In this document: piece after piece, positions 1 through 9,496 of the stretch
How positions within the stretch are numbered: position 1 is the first letter of the stretch
Layout of the letters: every line of letters starts with the position of its first letter
Origin: Rhodothermales bacterium
Lineage (GTDB): Bacteria > Bacteroidota > Rhodothermia > Rhodothermales > UBA10348
DNA length: 64,000 nt
Reading direction: 5' to 3'
NCBI GenBank assembly: GCA_017643395.1
Contig: JAEPNP010000002.1
Span: 350,290-414,289 of the forward strand
The notes under the pieces: generated by a model
Told to the model about the DNA's origin: nothing
Seen by the model: only the letters and a program-made list of their open reading frames with translations
Database searches by the model: none
Translations under genes and position numbers: made by a program

Positions 1-3000
1 TTGCTGACGGCCGTGGTCGTGCTTCACGGCCCCGCCCTTGTCCGTGCAGCGAGCACCAACGGCGTTGACGACCCCACCTGGAGTTGGAGTGCCCTTGCCG
101 ACCCGGACGGCTCGCTCGTGCTGCGCAGCATTGTCTACACCACAGACGACGGGCTGCCGACGAATATGGTCAAGGACGTGGTCCACGACCAGGACGGCTT
201 TCTGTGGATTGCCACGGACCAGGGTCTGGTCCACTATGACGGCAAGCGGTTCGACACGTATACCGTAGCGGACGGACTGCCGTCGAACTACGTGAAAAGC
301 ATCTACGTGTGCCGCTCAGGGTTCACGTTCGCGGTTACCGACGGCGGGGTCCTCAGGGTGAGCGAGGGGCGCGACGACTTCACCTTCGAACTGGTGGCCC
401 CAGGATCGGATACGCCGACCGACTCTACGCTCTTCTACCCTAAACATCTGTACGAAGACGCACAGAACCGTATTTGGGGGTCTGACGCGCGAGGAATCTT
501 CCGCATCTCCGAGCCCGGCCGGCCCATCCGGTACGACCTCCCCTCCTACAGCTGGCCGGACAGCTTCACGCGCACCTACCGCCTACTCCAACTTCAGGAA
601 GGACCGCTCGTTGCATCGGCGGAAACCGGGCATTTCTTCGCCTACAACGAGGCTGCCGATGCATGGGAGGAGCTTGCCACAGCGCGTCCATGGGACCGGG
701 TCAATGATATCGAGCGGCTCGGGAACGGCAACCTGCTCGTCGGAGCCGACAGTGGATTGTTCGAGCTGAGCCTCGAACCAGGAGCGCTCCCCCGACACAT
801 TGAAGGCTCGCCACTGGATGTGCACGAGCTGGAGCCTACGACCGACGGCGCTTTCCTGATAGGCACCTCGCTCACGGGCCTGTACGTCATGGACGGCTCG
901 TTTGCGATCCGTCGCCTGGAGGCCCACCTGGGTGAGACTGTCAACGGCCTTGTTGCAGACGGTCAGGAGCATCTGTTCGTAGCCGGAGACGACGGATTGA
1001 GCATTCTCTACCTACCCTATTTCAAGCCCGTATACAAGGGGCCCCGGCGCGGATTGCATCCTTTGGTTTTGACTGACCGCGGAGACCTGCTCAGTATTCA
1101 GGAAGACACGCTGGTGCTGCACCTGGTACGGGAGGAACGCACACGAGTGGTCGCAACAGGCGCAACACTCACGACGGCCGCGACCTATCGGGACGACGTG
1201 CTCTGGTTTGGAAGTTCCTCCGGGACACTGGAACGCCGCGGAGGCGGACTTCCGCCATTGCACCTGCAACTGCCGTCGCCTCAGGCCGTCGTTAGCCTTG
1301 CAGTAGATGATGCCGGCGCGCTCTGGGTGGTGCAGATGGGTGTCCGGGGCGTCTATCGAGTCCTGGACGATGGGCAGATCGACCTCCTTGACGGAGGCGT
1401 TCGCACGCCGGGCCAGTTCTACACAGTCAAGCTGATTGACGGCGAGATCTACATGTCGTCTTCGGGTCAAAGCGCATACCTCTTCCGCTATGACGACGAA
1501 ACGCAGTCTTTTGAGAATCTCTCAGACCCGCTCAATCGGACCATCCTCCACGTGGTCGATTTCGCGCGGGATGCCAACGGTCGGTTCTGGCTCGGCACAG
1601 ATCAGGGCCTGCAGTATCACGAGTCCGGTCGGCTGATCAGAGCCCCCGGAACCGAGCACCTTGCGGGAATGGGCCTATCCAGCGTGGCCGTCGATCAGTA
1701 CAGCACAGTGTGGTTCGGATCGGCTCGCGGGTTCTTCCGCTACGCCGACGGCAATATTTCAGCCTATGATCGAAGTGATGGTATTCCGTCGATGACGGCA
1801 GCTGCCGCAGCGATTCATCTCGACGCGCTGGGGCGGGTGTGGCTCGGTTCCACGGCAGGCTATGCGGTGTGGCAGCATCCCACATCGACCATGCGACAGA
1901 CGCCTCGGCCCACGGCACGCGGAGCGGAAGGCTTCGACTTGCCGGTGGAAGGACCGATCCGACTCTCAGCGGGCGAAAGGATACACCTGCGTCTGGCCAC
2001 ACCGTCCTTCCCGAGTGAGGGCCTTGAGTATCGGTACCGGGTCGGCCCAGGTGCGGACTGGCGGCAACCCAGCGAGGCCGGGTTGCATGTCGGTGATCTT
2101 GACACCGGAACCCATCGCCTGGAGATTCAGTCGCGGCAACGTGGCCTCGGCTGGAGTCGGTCGCTGATCTACGTTGTGGTCGTGCGGCCACATTGGTACT
2201 GGTCCAAATGGGCGGTCGGTCTGAACCTGGCCCTCATTGCTGCTATTCTTTTGTTTGGAAGCCACGTGGTGCAGGCGACGCGCAAGCGCCGCCAGGCGGA
2301 GCGTGCTCTGGTGGATCGTGCGGTCGAGTTGACCGCCGCCAAGCTGGACCTGGAACGCACGGTGGCCGAGTTGGAAGAAGCCAAGGAGGCCGCCGAGGCT
2401 GCCGGTCGCGCGAAAAGTGCGTTCCTGGCCAACATGAGTCACGAAATCCGCACGCCAATGAACGGAGTCATTGGCATGACAAGTCTGCTCGCGGAGACAT
2501 CCCTGACCCCCGAACAGGAGGAGTATGTGCAGATTGTGCGTACCTCGGGGAGGTCTCTGCTTGGCATCATCAACGACATCCTGGACTTCAGCAAGATCGA
2601 GGCGGGTCGGGTCGAACTTGACGTCGAGGACTTCAGCCTGAGGGATGCGGTGGAGCAGGCCGTACAGAGCGTGGCGCAGCCCGCAGCAACCCGGGGCCTG
2701 GAGGTGGTGCACTTTGTCGACCAGCGAGTTCCCTTGCTGGCCGGTGACGTCGGTCGCATCCGGCAGATCCTGGTCAATCTGTTGTCGAACGCGGTGAAGT
2801 TCACCGAAAATGGCCGGGTGACGGTCACAGCTTCCGGTGAACAGGAGTTGGATGGATATCGCCTGCGCTTCACGGTGACCGACACCGGTATCGGCATCCC
2901 GGAGGAGCGCCTCGAGGCCGTTTTTGATGCGTTTGCACAGGTGGACGCGTCCACAACCCGCAAGTACGGCGGGACCGGGCTCGGTCTGCCGATCTGCCGG

Positions 3001-3849
3001 GAACTGACCCGTCGACTCGGCGGAGACTTGACCGTGCGCAGTGAAATAGGGGTCGGCTCCGAGTTCTCGTTCGATGTGCTGGTTTCAACGGCGGAAAACT
3101 CGGATTCGGCATTGCCTCGACTTGACGGAGACCGCGTGATCCTGCTCGAACGCGATCCCGCCGTAAGACGCATGGTGCGGGACATGCTGACTACAGCCGG
3201 TGCCGTGGTGCGCGTAGCTCACGAACCAGAACAGGTCCGCCCCGATGCAGCAGTCGTGATCGTCGGAACGCCCGGCGATGAGATGGATGCTGCCGCCGTT
3301 AGCGCTTTCCGGTCCGGAATGTCCGGTGTTCGCCTGATTCGCCTCGGCAGGCTTGGAGAATCAAACCGCAGTGCCTGGAGTGTCTGGCACCACCGGCCGG
3401 TTCGACGCAAGGCGTTGCTGGAAGCAGTGCGGGGTGAGTCCGTGCAGGTAGCGACATCCCGGGGCAAACTCGGGCCTGCAAGCCGATATCGAATCCTGCT
3501 CGCAGAGGACAACCCGGTCAATCAGAAGGTGGCCATCCGCATGCTGGAGCGACTCGGCATGTCCGCCGATGTCGTGGCGGACGGCGCCAAGGCGGTGGAA
3601 GCCGCCAGAGAACAGGACTACGACATCATTCTGATGGATGTGCAGATGCCGGTCGTGGACGGACTCGAAGCAACCCGACGGATTCGAAAAGACAGAGCGG
3701 CCAGACGGGGTCCGCGAATCGTGGCCATGACCGCGAACGCAACCGCGCAGGACCGGGCAGCGTGTCTGGACGCCGGCATGGACGCATATCTGGCCAAACC
3801 CGTTCGGGTAGAAGACCTGCGCCGCGTATTGTCGGAAGGGTACAGCTGA
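1..3849 (+). CDS. Hybrid sensor histidine kinase with two-component propeller (start possibly outside window)
   Basis: This is a membrane sensor kinase that detects an unknown periplasmic signal and relays phosphate internally. Residues ~40-640 are Reg_prop propeller repeats ([12 protein letters not shown] and similar), followed by a Y_Y_Y-like domain ~650-735, a membrane helix ~738-758 and a short coiled coil. The HisKA dimerisation box ([15 protein letters not shown]) places the phospho-acceptor at about H814. The ATPase domain shows its N box (SNAVKF), DTGIGIP and GGTGLGL. A receiver-like segment ~1040-1145 lacks the acceptor aspartate. The terminal receiver has LMDVQMP with D1213 and the LAKP lysine. 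The reading frame opens at base 1 with TTG and the signal peptide looks shortened, so the true start may lie upstream. No DNA-binding domain is visible, so the output partner is unknown. Confidence 0.9.
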   Translation: MLTAVVVLHGPALVRAASTNGVDDPTWSWSALADPDGSLVLRSIVYTTDDGLPTNMVKDVVHDQDGFLWIATDQGLVHYDGKRFDTYTVADGLPSNYVKSIYVCRSGFTFAVTDGGVLRVSEGRDDFTFELVAPGSDTPTDSTLFYPKHLYEDAQNRIWGSDARGIFRISEPGRPIRYDLPSYSWPDSFTRTYRLLQLQEGPLVASAETGHFFAYNEAADAWEELATARPWDRVNDIERLGNGNLLVGADSGLFELSLEPGALPRHIEGSPLDVHELEPTTDGAFLIGTSLTGLYVMDGSFAIRRLEAHLGETVNGLVADGQEHLFVAGDDGLSILYLPYFKPVYKGPRRGLHPLVLTDRGDLLSIQEDTLVLHLVREERTRVVATGATLTTAATYRDDVLWFGSSSGTLERRGGGLPPLHLQLPSPQAVVSLAVDDAGALWVVQMGVRGVYRVLDDGQIDLLDGGVRTPGQFYTVKLIDGEIYMSSSGQSAYLFRYDDETQSFENLSDPLNRTILHVVDFARDANGRFWLGTDQGLQYHESGRLIRAPGTEHLAGMGLSSVAVDQYSTVWFGSARGFFRYADGNISAYDRSDGIPSMTAAAAAIHLDALGRVWLGSTAGYAVWQHPTSTMRQTPRPTARGAEGFDLPVEGPIRLSAGERIHLRLATPSFPSEGLEYRYRVGPGADWRQPSEAGLHVGDLDTGTHRLEIQSRQRGLGWSRSLIYVVVVRPHWYWSKWAVGLNLALIAAILLFGSHVVQATRKRRQAERALVDRAVELTAAKLDLERTVAELEEAKEAAEAAGRAKSAFLANMSHEIRTPMNGVIGMTSLLAETSLTPEQEEYVQIVRTSGRSLLGIINDILDFSKIEAGRVELDVEDFSLRDAVEQAVQSVAQPAATRGLEVVHFVDQRVPLLAGDVGRIRQILVNLLSNAVKFTENGRVTVTASGEQELDGYRLRFTVTDTGIGIPEERLEAVFDAFAQVDASTTRKYGGTGLGLPICRELTRRLGGDLTVRSEIGVGSEFSFDVLVSTAENSDSALPRLDGDRVILLERDPAVRRMVRDMLTTAGAVVRVAHEPEQVRPDAAVVIVGTPGDEMDAAAVSAFRSGMSGVRLIRLGRLGESNRSAWSVWHHRPVRRKALLEAVRGESVQVATSRGKLGPASRYRILLAEDNPVNQKVAIRMLERLGMSADVVADGAKAVEAAREQDYDIILMDVQMPVVDGLEATRRIRKDRAARRGPRIVAMTANATAQDRAACLDAGMDAYLAKPVRVEDLRRVLSEGYS

Positions 3850-3897
3850 GCACATGCCCGAGCCCGAACCGGTCGATGAGGGGCTCCGTTCTCGATA

Positions 3898-3934
3898 TGT
3901 GACATGCCTGTGCCACTTGGCTGTCACATGCCTG
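3898..3934. repeat. Imperfect direct repeat upstream of the exonuclease
   Basis: TGTGACATGCCTG (3898-3910) recurs as TGTCACATGCCTG (3922-3934) with one mismatch and a 24-bp period, just ahead of the ATG at 3949. It may be an operator, but it also lies in frame with an upstream ATG at 3904, so it could be N-terminal coding sequence if that start is used. Confidence 0.4.
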
Positions 3935-3948
3935 GGGTACTTTTGGGC

Positions 3949-4788
3949 ATGAACGACTCCGTAATCATCGCCGCGTTCGATGTCGAAACCACGGGGCGCA
4001 ACCCCGCGGCCGACCAGATCATCGAACTGTCCATCCTGCGAACCCTTTCGACGGACGGTATCGAGGACCTCGACGCAGCGGATCGCTACGTGCAGCGATT
4101 TCGGCCGATGGTTCCGGTTTCTCCCGGCGCACAGGCCGTTCACGGCATATCGGACCTCGACCTCGCCGGCGAACCCTCCTTCGCCGAGCACGCCGATCAG
4201 ATCGAGTCCATGCTCGAAGAAGCCGATATTCTGATGGGGTACAACGTCAGCTTCGACATCCGATTTCTGGAGTGTGAGTTTGAGCGCCTTAATCGCAAGC
4301 TCGACCTGTCCGGGAAAATGGTCGTCGACCCCCTGCGGATCTGGCACTCCATGGAGCCGCGTCGGCTCGAGAATGCCTACGAGCGCTTCGTGGGCGGATC
4401 ACTGGAAGCGGCTCACTCCGCGGATGCGGATACGGAGGCCGTCCTGCATGTCTTCCGGGGCATGAAAGAATCCTTCGGTCTCAAGGATTCCGACTGGACC
4501 GACCTTGCCGAGATGACGGCACCGCACCGCGCCGCCTGGATCGGCGGGTCTCACCACTTCCGCTGGGAGGCCGGATACATCGTATTCGGATTCGGCAAGT
4601 ACGAGGGCCGGCCTCTGTTCGATGTGGCGGCGCTGGATGAAGACTACCTGGTTTGGATTCAGGAGAAGGCCGATTTCCCGAGACACGTAAAGAACCTTTG
4701 CAAAGGCGCGTGCTCGGGCATCCCCCGCGAGGAGTTCCGAAAGAAGGTCGCGGCACATTTTGGTGAACCGGAAGCCTCGGGCGCCTGA
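3949..4788 (+). CDS. DEDDh 3'-5' exonuclease with ExoX-like C-terminal domain
   Basis: This is a DnaQ/ExoX-type exonuclease expected to degrade DNA or RNA from 3' ends in the cytoplasm. The three exonuclease motifs are visible: FDVETTGRNP (first D and E) near the N-terminus, GYNVSFDIRFLECEF (second D), and HSADADTEAV (catalytic H and final D). The C-terminal ~70 residues contain FGKYEGRPLFDV and DEDYLVWI, the pattern of the small domain that follows exonuclease X and related proteins. The ATG at 3949 is chosen because MNDSVIIAAFDVETTG begins exactly at the fold; an ATG at 3904 would add 15 unconserved residues. It is 99 bp downstream of the hybrid kinase and probably transcribed separately. 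The substrate cannot be told from the sequence. Confidence 0.88.
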   Translation: MNDSVIIAAFDVETTGRNPAADQIIELSILRTLSTDGIEDLDAADRYVQRFRPMVPVSPGAQAVHGISDLDLAGEPSFAEHADQIESMLEEADILMGYNVSFDIRFLECEFERLNRKLDLSGKMVVDPLRIWHSMEPRRLENAYERFVGGSLEAAHSADADTEAVLHVFRGMKESFGLKDSDWTDLAEMTAPHRAAWIGGSHHFRWEAGYIVFGFGKYEGRPLFDVAALDEDYLVWIQEKADFPRHVKNLCKGACSGIPREEFRKKVAAHFGEPEASGA

Positions 4789-4841
4789 GGTTTGCGCCTG
4801 AAGGCCGGACCCGGTCGTCGCAAGCGGAAGTATCTTGGGCG

Positions 4842-7800
4842 ATGGGCATTCCTGCGACTCGACTGGCGGCACTGGTTCTGTGCGGATGCGTGCTCTCCGC
4901 GCCTCAGGTCCGTGGCCAGGCCCGGTCCGTTGAGGACGCAGCCCGCTCCCTGGCCCTGGCGACGGAGCTTCGAGCGGCAGAGTTGCACGACGCAGACGCG
5001 AACGCCGCGTTTCTCCTCCGATTCCCCGAGCTGAGTGCCGGTCAGCTGCCTGGAGGACGCTTCGAATTGCTTCGGCTCGTCGACGGACATCCTGTGCTGC
5101 GGGGCACGCACAACTATGCGGCCGGTATCTCGATCCGGGTGGCCGACGTGCGAGCCGGCGGATGGGTCGGCACGGATCTGCGCGGCCGCAATCGGGTGGT
5201 GGCCATCTGGGACGCCGAGACTGCCCTGACCTCCCATGTAGAGCTCGCCGGTCGCATCACCGTACGAGATGGCTCCGAGTCGGCCTCCCACGCCACCCAC
5301 GTGACGGGCACCCTGGTTGCTGCGGGAGTTCGCCCGGAGGCGGAGGGCATCGTCCCGGAGGCCCTGGTGGATGCCTGGGACTGGCAGAATGACAGTTCGG
5401 AAATGGCCACGGCGGGAGCGAACGGAACGCTGGTTTCCAACCACTCCTACGGCACGTTCGGAGGATGGGTCAACGACCTCCGTGGCACCGGCCGATGGGC
5501 CTGGATGGGCGATCCATCGATATCGCAGATGGAAGACTACCGGTACGGCTACTACGGAGACGAGGCGGCCGCCTGGGACGCCATCGCTCATGCTTCCCCG
5601 CACTATGTCATCGTAAAGTCTGCGGGTAACGAGCGGGCTGACAGGGGACCTCCGGCCGGGGCGCCCCACGACGTGTTCTCGGATGGCTGGATCATCAGCA
5701 ACGTTTCTCGCGAGCCTGATGGAGGGCAAACTGGCTTCGACTCGATTCTGGACGCCGGCATTGGCAAGAACGTGCTGACCATCGGCGCGGTAGAGGATCT
5801 CCCGGGGGGCTATGCGGGCCCGGAAGACGTGGCCATGAGCACCTTTTCGGGGTTCGGTCCTACCGATGACGGCCGCATCAAACCCGATCTCGTTGCCAAC
5901 GGGACCTCCGTACTCTCATCAGTTGCGGGAGACGAGATGGCGTATGCCCACTCCTCCGGCACGTCCATGTCGACACCTGTTGCTGCAGGCGCGGTGGTCC
6001 TGGTTCAGGAAGCGTTTGAGCAGGTGCTGGGAGCCGTTCCACTCTCCTCGATGGTGCGAGCAATCCTGATTCATGCTGCCGACGAGGCGGGCACCTCACC
6101 CGGACCAGACTATCGATTCGGGTGGGGGCTCATCAACGTTGCACGGGCCGTTGCGCACATTCAGGCGGCAGGCAGCAAACCTGAGCGCATCATCACCGGC
6201 GTCGTGTCTCCGGGTGAAACGGTGCGTGTCCCCATACAGGTCGGGCAGGACGGGCTGCTTGAAGCCACGCTTGCCTGGACGGACCCCGCGGCCGAACCGG
6301 AGACGCCACGACTGAACAGCACGACATCAAGGCTGGTGAACGACCTCGACCTGGTCGCCTCGGGTTCCGGGGGCGACGTGTATCCATGGACGCTCAGCCC
6401 TGCCCAGCCAAATGCTCCTGCGATCCGCGCTCCCAACCGAGTGGACACCGTGGAGCGCATCTCCGCTGGGGTAGCACCCGGCAGCTACGTGCTCACCGTC
6501 ACTTCGCGAGGATCCGACGCGCAGGAGTTCTCCCTCGTCACCGGTGCGGCGCCAGACGGGAGCGCAAGTCGCGGCTGGGTATCCGGCCGGGTGGTCGTGG
6601 GGTCGATCGGCGTCGGCGGGGTCACCATTTCCGCAGGCGCCGCACAGACTGCTTCTGCCGCGGACGGCTCCTTTGTTTTTCCCGACCTGCCTGCCGGTCG
6701 CACCGCGGTAGTTCCACAGCCGGGTCTTCGATTCCAGCCCGACACCCTCTGGCTGGACGTGGGGACGGAGAGTTTTGCGCAGTTCTCAGCCCCGGCCGGG
6801 GCCCACGTCGAGAGCACCGAGTTCTTCTTCTCACCCGATCTGCTGACAAGCACGGAGAGCGGGTCGCGGCTGCCCGTGTCGACTCCGGTTCCGGGAGGTG
6901 TTTACGGTGCCGAAGTGTCCGTGCGCGCGATGGCCGGGATCGACCTGCAGGGAGGTCGGGTGTCACTGAAGCTCGAGAATGTCCCTGGACTCGCGCCGTG
7001 GCTCGGAGATCAGGCCAACCGATTGGCAGCAACGGGTGCCTGGTATGCGCTGTCCTCGAGCGAGCCGGGGTTATACAGGCAACGCGTACCCATTGTGTGG
7101 CTGTCCCCTGATGCTTCCTCGGGGCCCGTTCGCATCCCCTATTCCATTTCGGACCGGTCTTATCGCCTCGTTGCGGCGGATACAATGTCCTGGCAGATTG
7201 CCGGCAGCGACACGTTGGCCCCCCTGATCTATGCCAGTATTCCCGTCGAAGGCCGAGCGTACGCTGCTCCCGGCTCGGAAATCATCCTTAGGGCGGACGT
7301 TCTCGACCCGAGCGGACCGACCACCGTCACTGCTCTCATTTCGGAGCGGGACGGCGGAGGCTTTGTGCGCGCTCTGCCGCTGAAAGACGAAGGTGACTGG
7401 GTCGGCACGGGTGATGCGGTCCCTTCTGATCGGCTGTTCAGTGGCCTGTTCTCGCCCACGAGACCTTCCGAGTATCGAGTCGACTACCGGGCCGTGGACG
7501 CCCTGGGGAACGCATGGACTCGCTTCGGTGCCTGGCATGTCTCTTCCCGCCCCTTCCTGAAAGAAGCACCGGTGATCCTGCTGACGTGGTCCGAGCGGGA
7601 AACCCGGACAGACGCGCACCGGAGTGCGCTGGCTCAGGCCGGGGTGGCTCACGACTTCTGGGAGTTCGATGTACGGAGCCAGATTCCTGATTCAACAGCC
7701 TCCGCCTATGAAGTCGTCATATGGAGCTGGGCAAACCGGACGCTCAACCGGCCGGAGGACACGGCGCTGCTCGGCGCGCTCCTTGTCCAGGGTCATCCCC

Positions 7801-8417
7801 TCGTCCTTATCGGCACGGCGACGACCACCGACGACCTTGTCCAGCGGGGAATGACACACGGCGAGACTCGCCAGGTGACGATGGTGAACGGCGCCCCCGC
7901 AAGTCCGGTGTGGAACGGTTTCAGGGCCACCCTGCCACACGCGCCGGCCGTGCCCCGTTGGATCGGCGGCGAGGCGCTGGTCTCCGACGGCGACGGGGTG
8001 CTCGTCGCCCGCATCGACGGTGCGGTACTTTCCACGGTATCGCCGGAGCACCTGGAGGAGTGGCAGCGGCCGGACTTTATGCGCCGTCTGGTGCTTGAGG
8101 CTGGGGGGAATCCGTCGCTGGTGGGCGTAGAGCGCGCGCCTGCCGAGTTGGCCTCACGAGTTAAGATGGCCGGGCCCTTCCCGAATCCCGCCCGGTCGGC
8201 AGCCTCGGTCCGTATCGACGTCGACAGACCTGCCGACATCGAGATTACGCTGTTCGATCTTCTCGGTCGTCAAGCGGCCACCGTGCATCGCAGCATCCTG
8301 GGCGCCGGCACTCACGATGTTCGACTCCAACTGGATGGCCTGACGGCAGGCGTGTACCAGGTGGTTGCACGCACGGGAGATGTCGCGACGTCTGCGCCCC
8401 TTGTATTGGTGCGATGA
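4842..8417 (+). CDS. Secreted subtilisin-like (S8) peptidase with T9SS sorting domain
   Basis: This 1191-residue exported protease carries a signal peptide (LAALVLCGCVLSAPQVRGQ). The S8 catalytic domain spans residues ~100-450 with D124 (VAIWDAE), H150 (SHATHVTGT) and S375 (SSGTSMSTPVAAG). It is followed by a jelly-roll-like domain, a carboxypeptidase-regulatory-like segment (~575-640), further beta-rich domains including a choice-of-anchor-like stretch, and a C-terminal T9SS tail beginning GPFPNPARSA and ending GLTAGVYQVV. The tail is known to direct proteins through the type IX machinery to the cell surface or medium. The stop codon overlaps the start of the next gene by four bases (ATGA), so the two are probably co-transcribed. 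The likely role is extracellular protein degradation; substrate unknown. Confidence 0.92.
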   Translation: MGIPATRLAALVLCGCVLSAPQVRGQARSVEDAARSLALATELRAAELHDADANAAFLLRFPELSAGQLPGGRFELLRLVDGHPVLRGTHNYAAGISIRVADVRAGGWVGTDLRGRNRVVAIWDAETALTSHVELAGRITVRDGSESASHATHVTGTLVAAGVRPEAEGIVPEALVDAWDWQNDSSEMATAGANGTLVSNHSYGTFGGWVNDLRGTGRWAWMGDPSISQMEDYRYGYYGDEAAAWDAIAHASPHYVIVKSAGNERADRGPPAGAPHDVFSDGWIISNVSREPDGGQTGFDSILDAGIGKNVLTIGAVEDLPGGYAGPEDVAMSTFSGFGPTDDGRIKPDLVANGTSVLSSVAGDEMAYAHSSGTSMSTPVAAGAVVLVQEAFEQVLGAVPLSSMVRAILIHAADEAGTSPGPDYRFGWGLINVARAVAHIQAAGSKPERIITGVVSPGETVRVPIQVGQDGLLEATLAWTDPAAEPETPRLNSTTSRLVNDLDLVASGSGGDVYPWTLSPAQPNAPAIRAPNRVDTVERISAGVAPGSYVLTVTSRGSDAQEFSLVTGAAPDGSASRGWVSGRVVVGSIGVGGVTISAGAAQTASAADGSFVFPDLPAGRTAVVPQPGLRFQPDTLWLDVGTESFAQFSAPAGAHVESTEFFFSPDLLTSTESGSRLPVSTPVPGGVYGAEVSVRAMAGIDLQGGRVSLKLENVPGLAPWLGDQANRLAATGAWYALSSSEPGLYRQRVPIVWLSPDASSGPVRIPYSISDRSYRLVAADTMSWQIAGSDTLAPLIYASIPVEGRAYAAPGSEIILRADVLDPSGPTTVTALISERDGGGFVRALPLKDEGDWVGTGDAVPSDRLFSGLFSPTRPSEYRVDYRAVDALGNAWTRFGAWHVSSRPFLKEAPVILLTWSERETRTDAHRSALAQAGVAHDFWEFDVRSQIPDSTASAYEVVIWSWANRTLNRPEDTALLGALLVQGHPLVLIGTATTTDDLVQRGMTHGETRQVTMVNGAPASPVWNGFRATLPHAPAVPRWIGGEALVSDGDGVLVARIDGAVLSTVSPEHLEEWQRPDFMRRLVLEAGGNPSLVGVERAPAELASRVKMAGPFPNPARSAASVRIDVDRPADIEITLFDLLGRQAATVHRSILGAGTHDVRLQLDGLTAGVYQVVARTGDVATSAPLVLVR

Positions 8418-8950
8418 TCCTGTTTACCACTGCACGCACGGTTGTCCGCGAGATGGATGCCTCCTACCTGGACCATCTGGTGAATCTCGACTCGGACCCG
8501 GAGGTCATGCGGTACATCAACGGCGGCAAGCCCACGTCTCGCAATCGAATGGCCGAGAAGCTGGCAGACTGGACGGCTCACTACCGCGCCGCACGGCCCG
8601 GCGGATTCTGGGCGATACACCTTGCGTACTCAGATCGCTTCGTGGGCTGGGTGCACCTGAAGCCGGACTGGGCGGACAGAGAGCTTGACGAGTTGGGCTA
8701 TCGGCTGATCCGGGAAGTATGGGGATCGGGAATTGCTACCGAGGTGGCCTGCGGCATGATCGATCATGCCCTGCATGAGTGGGGCCGAGAATCAGTCGTC
8801 GCGAGGACCCTGGCGGCAAACCGGGCTTCGCGCCGGGTCATGGAGAAGGCGGGCATGCGGTTCGAGTTCAGTTTTACCTATCCACCGGAGGTGCTGCCGG
8901 GATGGCCGGTCGAGCGTCGCGCCGCCGTTCGCTACAGAATTGACACATAA
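8414..8950 (+). CDS. GNAT family N-acetyltransferase (RimJ/RimL-like)
   Basis: This 178-residue cytoplasmic acyltransferase transfers acetyl groups from acetyl-CoA to an amine. The N-terminus (LFTTARTVVREMDASYLDHL) matches the first beta strand and helix of RimJ/RimL-like GNAT proteins. The acetyl-CoA-binding segment is recognisable in GYRLIREVWGSGIATEV, and the final motif in LAANRASRRVMEKAGMRFE is the usual N-x-x-S-x-x-V-x-E-K-x-G signature. It starts inside the stop codon of the preceding T9SS protease (4-bp overlap). The substrate could be a ribosomal protein N-terminus, an amino acid or an antibiotic; nothing in the sequence decides this. Confidence 0.9.
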   Translation: MILFTTARTVVREMDASYLDHLVNLDSDPEVMRYINGGKPTSRNRMAEKLADWTAHYRAARPGGFWAIHLAYSDRFVGWVHLKPDWADRELDELGYRLIREVWGSGIATEVACGMIDHALHEWGRESVVARTLAANRASRRVMEKAGMRFEFSFTYPPEVLPGWPVERRAAVRYRIDT

Positions 8951-9018
8951 TGTTGTCGGGTTTGACAGAACCAGCCCGCATACACCCTGTAGATCCGGAA
9001 ACTCACAACGGAAACACC

Positions 9019-9441
9019 ATGTCTGCACGAGCACTTCCCCAACTGCTTGTCCTCGGCCTGTTCCTGGCTGGCACCGCGGCGGCCCAGGGCCGACTGGATC
9101 CGGACGCGATGCGCGAACGCATGAAGGCCCAGATTGAGGAGACGGTTGCAGCCCTGGAGCTGACCGGAGACAAGGCCGAAAGCGTGCGCGCCATTCTCAC
9201 CAGCCAGGCCGAAAAACGCACGACGATGATGCAGGAATTGCGAGAGCGGCGAGGCCAGGGTCAGGGTCAACGACAGGGACAGGGACGGAGAGGTGGTATG
9301 CGCGAACAGCTTGCGGCTCTCGATGAGGAAACCACCACCATGCTCTCCGAGGTGCTGACCAAGGAAGAGGTCGAGAAATACGCCGAACTACAGGCTACGA
9401 GACGGGCCGCTCGCGGCCGAGGAAGGGTTCCGGTAGGCTGA
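9019..9441 (+). CDS. Small secreted protein, Spy/CpxP-like in character
   Basis: I do not recognise a named family with certainty. The protein is 140 residues, with a signal peptide ending near GTAAAQG, then a highly charged helical mature part. It has the look of periplasmic Spy/CpxP-type helical proteins (ELTGDKAESVRAILTSQ and LDEETTTMLSEVLTKEEVEKY resemble the LTxxQ-type helices). A glutamine/glycine/arginine low-complexity insert (~residues 78-92) interrupts the helices. The ATG at 9019 is preferred over one at 8950 because it directly precedes the signal peptide. The gene is 68 bp after the acetyltransferase. A periplasmic chaperone or metal-stress role is possible but is only inference. 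Confidence 0.75.
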   Translation: MSARALPQLLVLGLFLAGTAAAQGRLDPDAMRERMKAQIEETVAALELTGDKAESVRAILTSQAEKRTTMMQELRERRGQGQGQRQGQGRRGGMREQLAALDEETTTMLSEVLTKEEVEKYAELQATRRAARGRGRVPVG

Positions 9442-9496
9442 CGGCGCCGGGATCACTCTTTATTCGGGACTGCCGGGAAGGGCAGCCTCCAGCGAC

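Noticed and set aside
8960-8995. TTGACA followed by a weak -10 like sequence before the small secreted protein gene
   Set aside because: No acceptable -10 hexamer at 16-18 bp spacing, and Bacteroidota-type promoters do not use this consensus.
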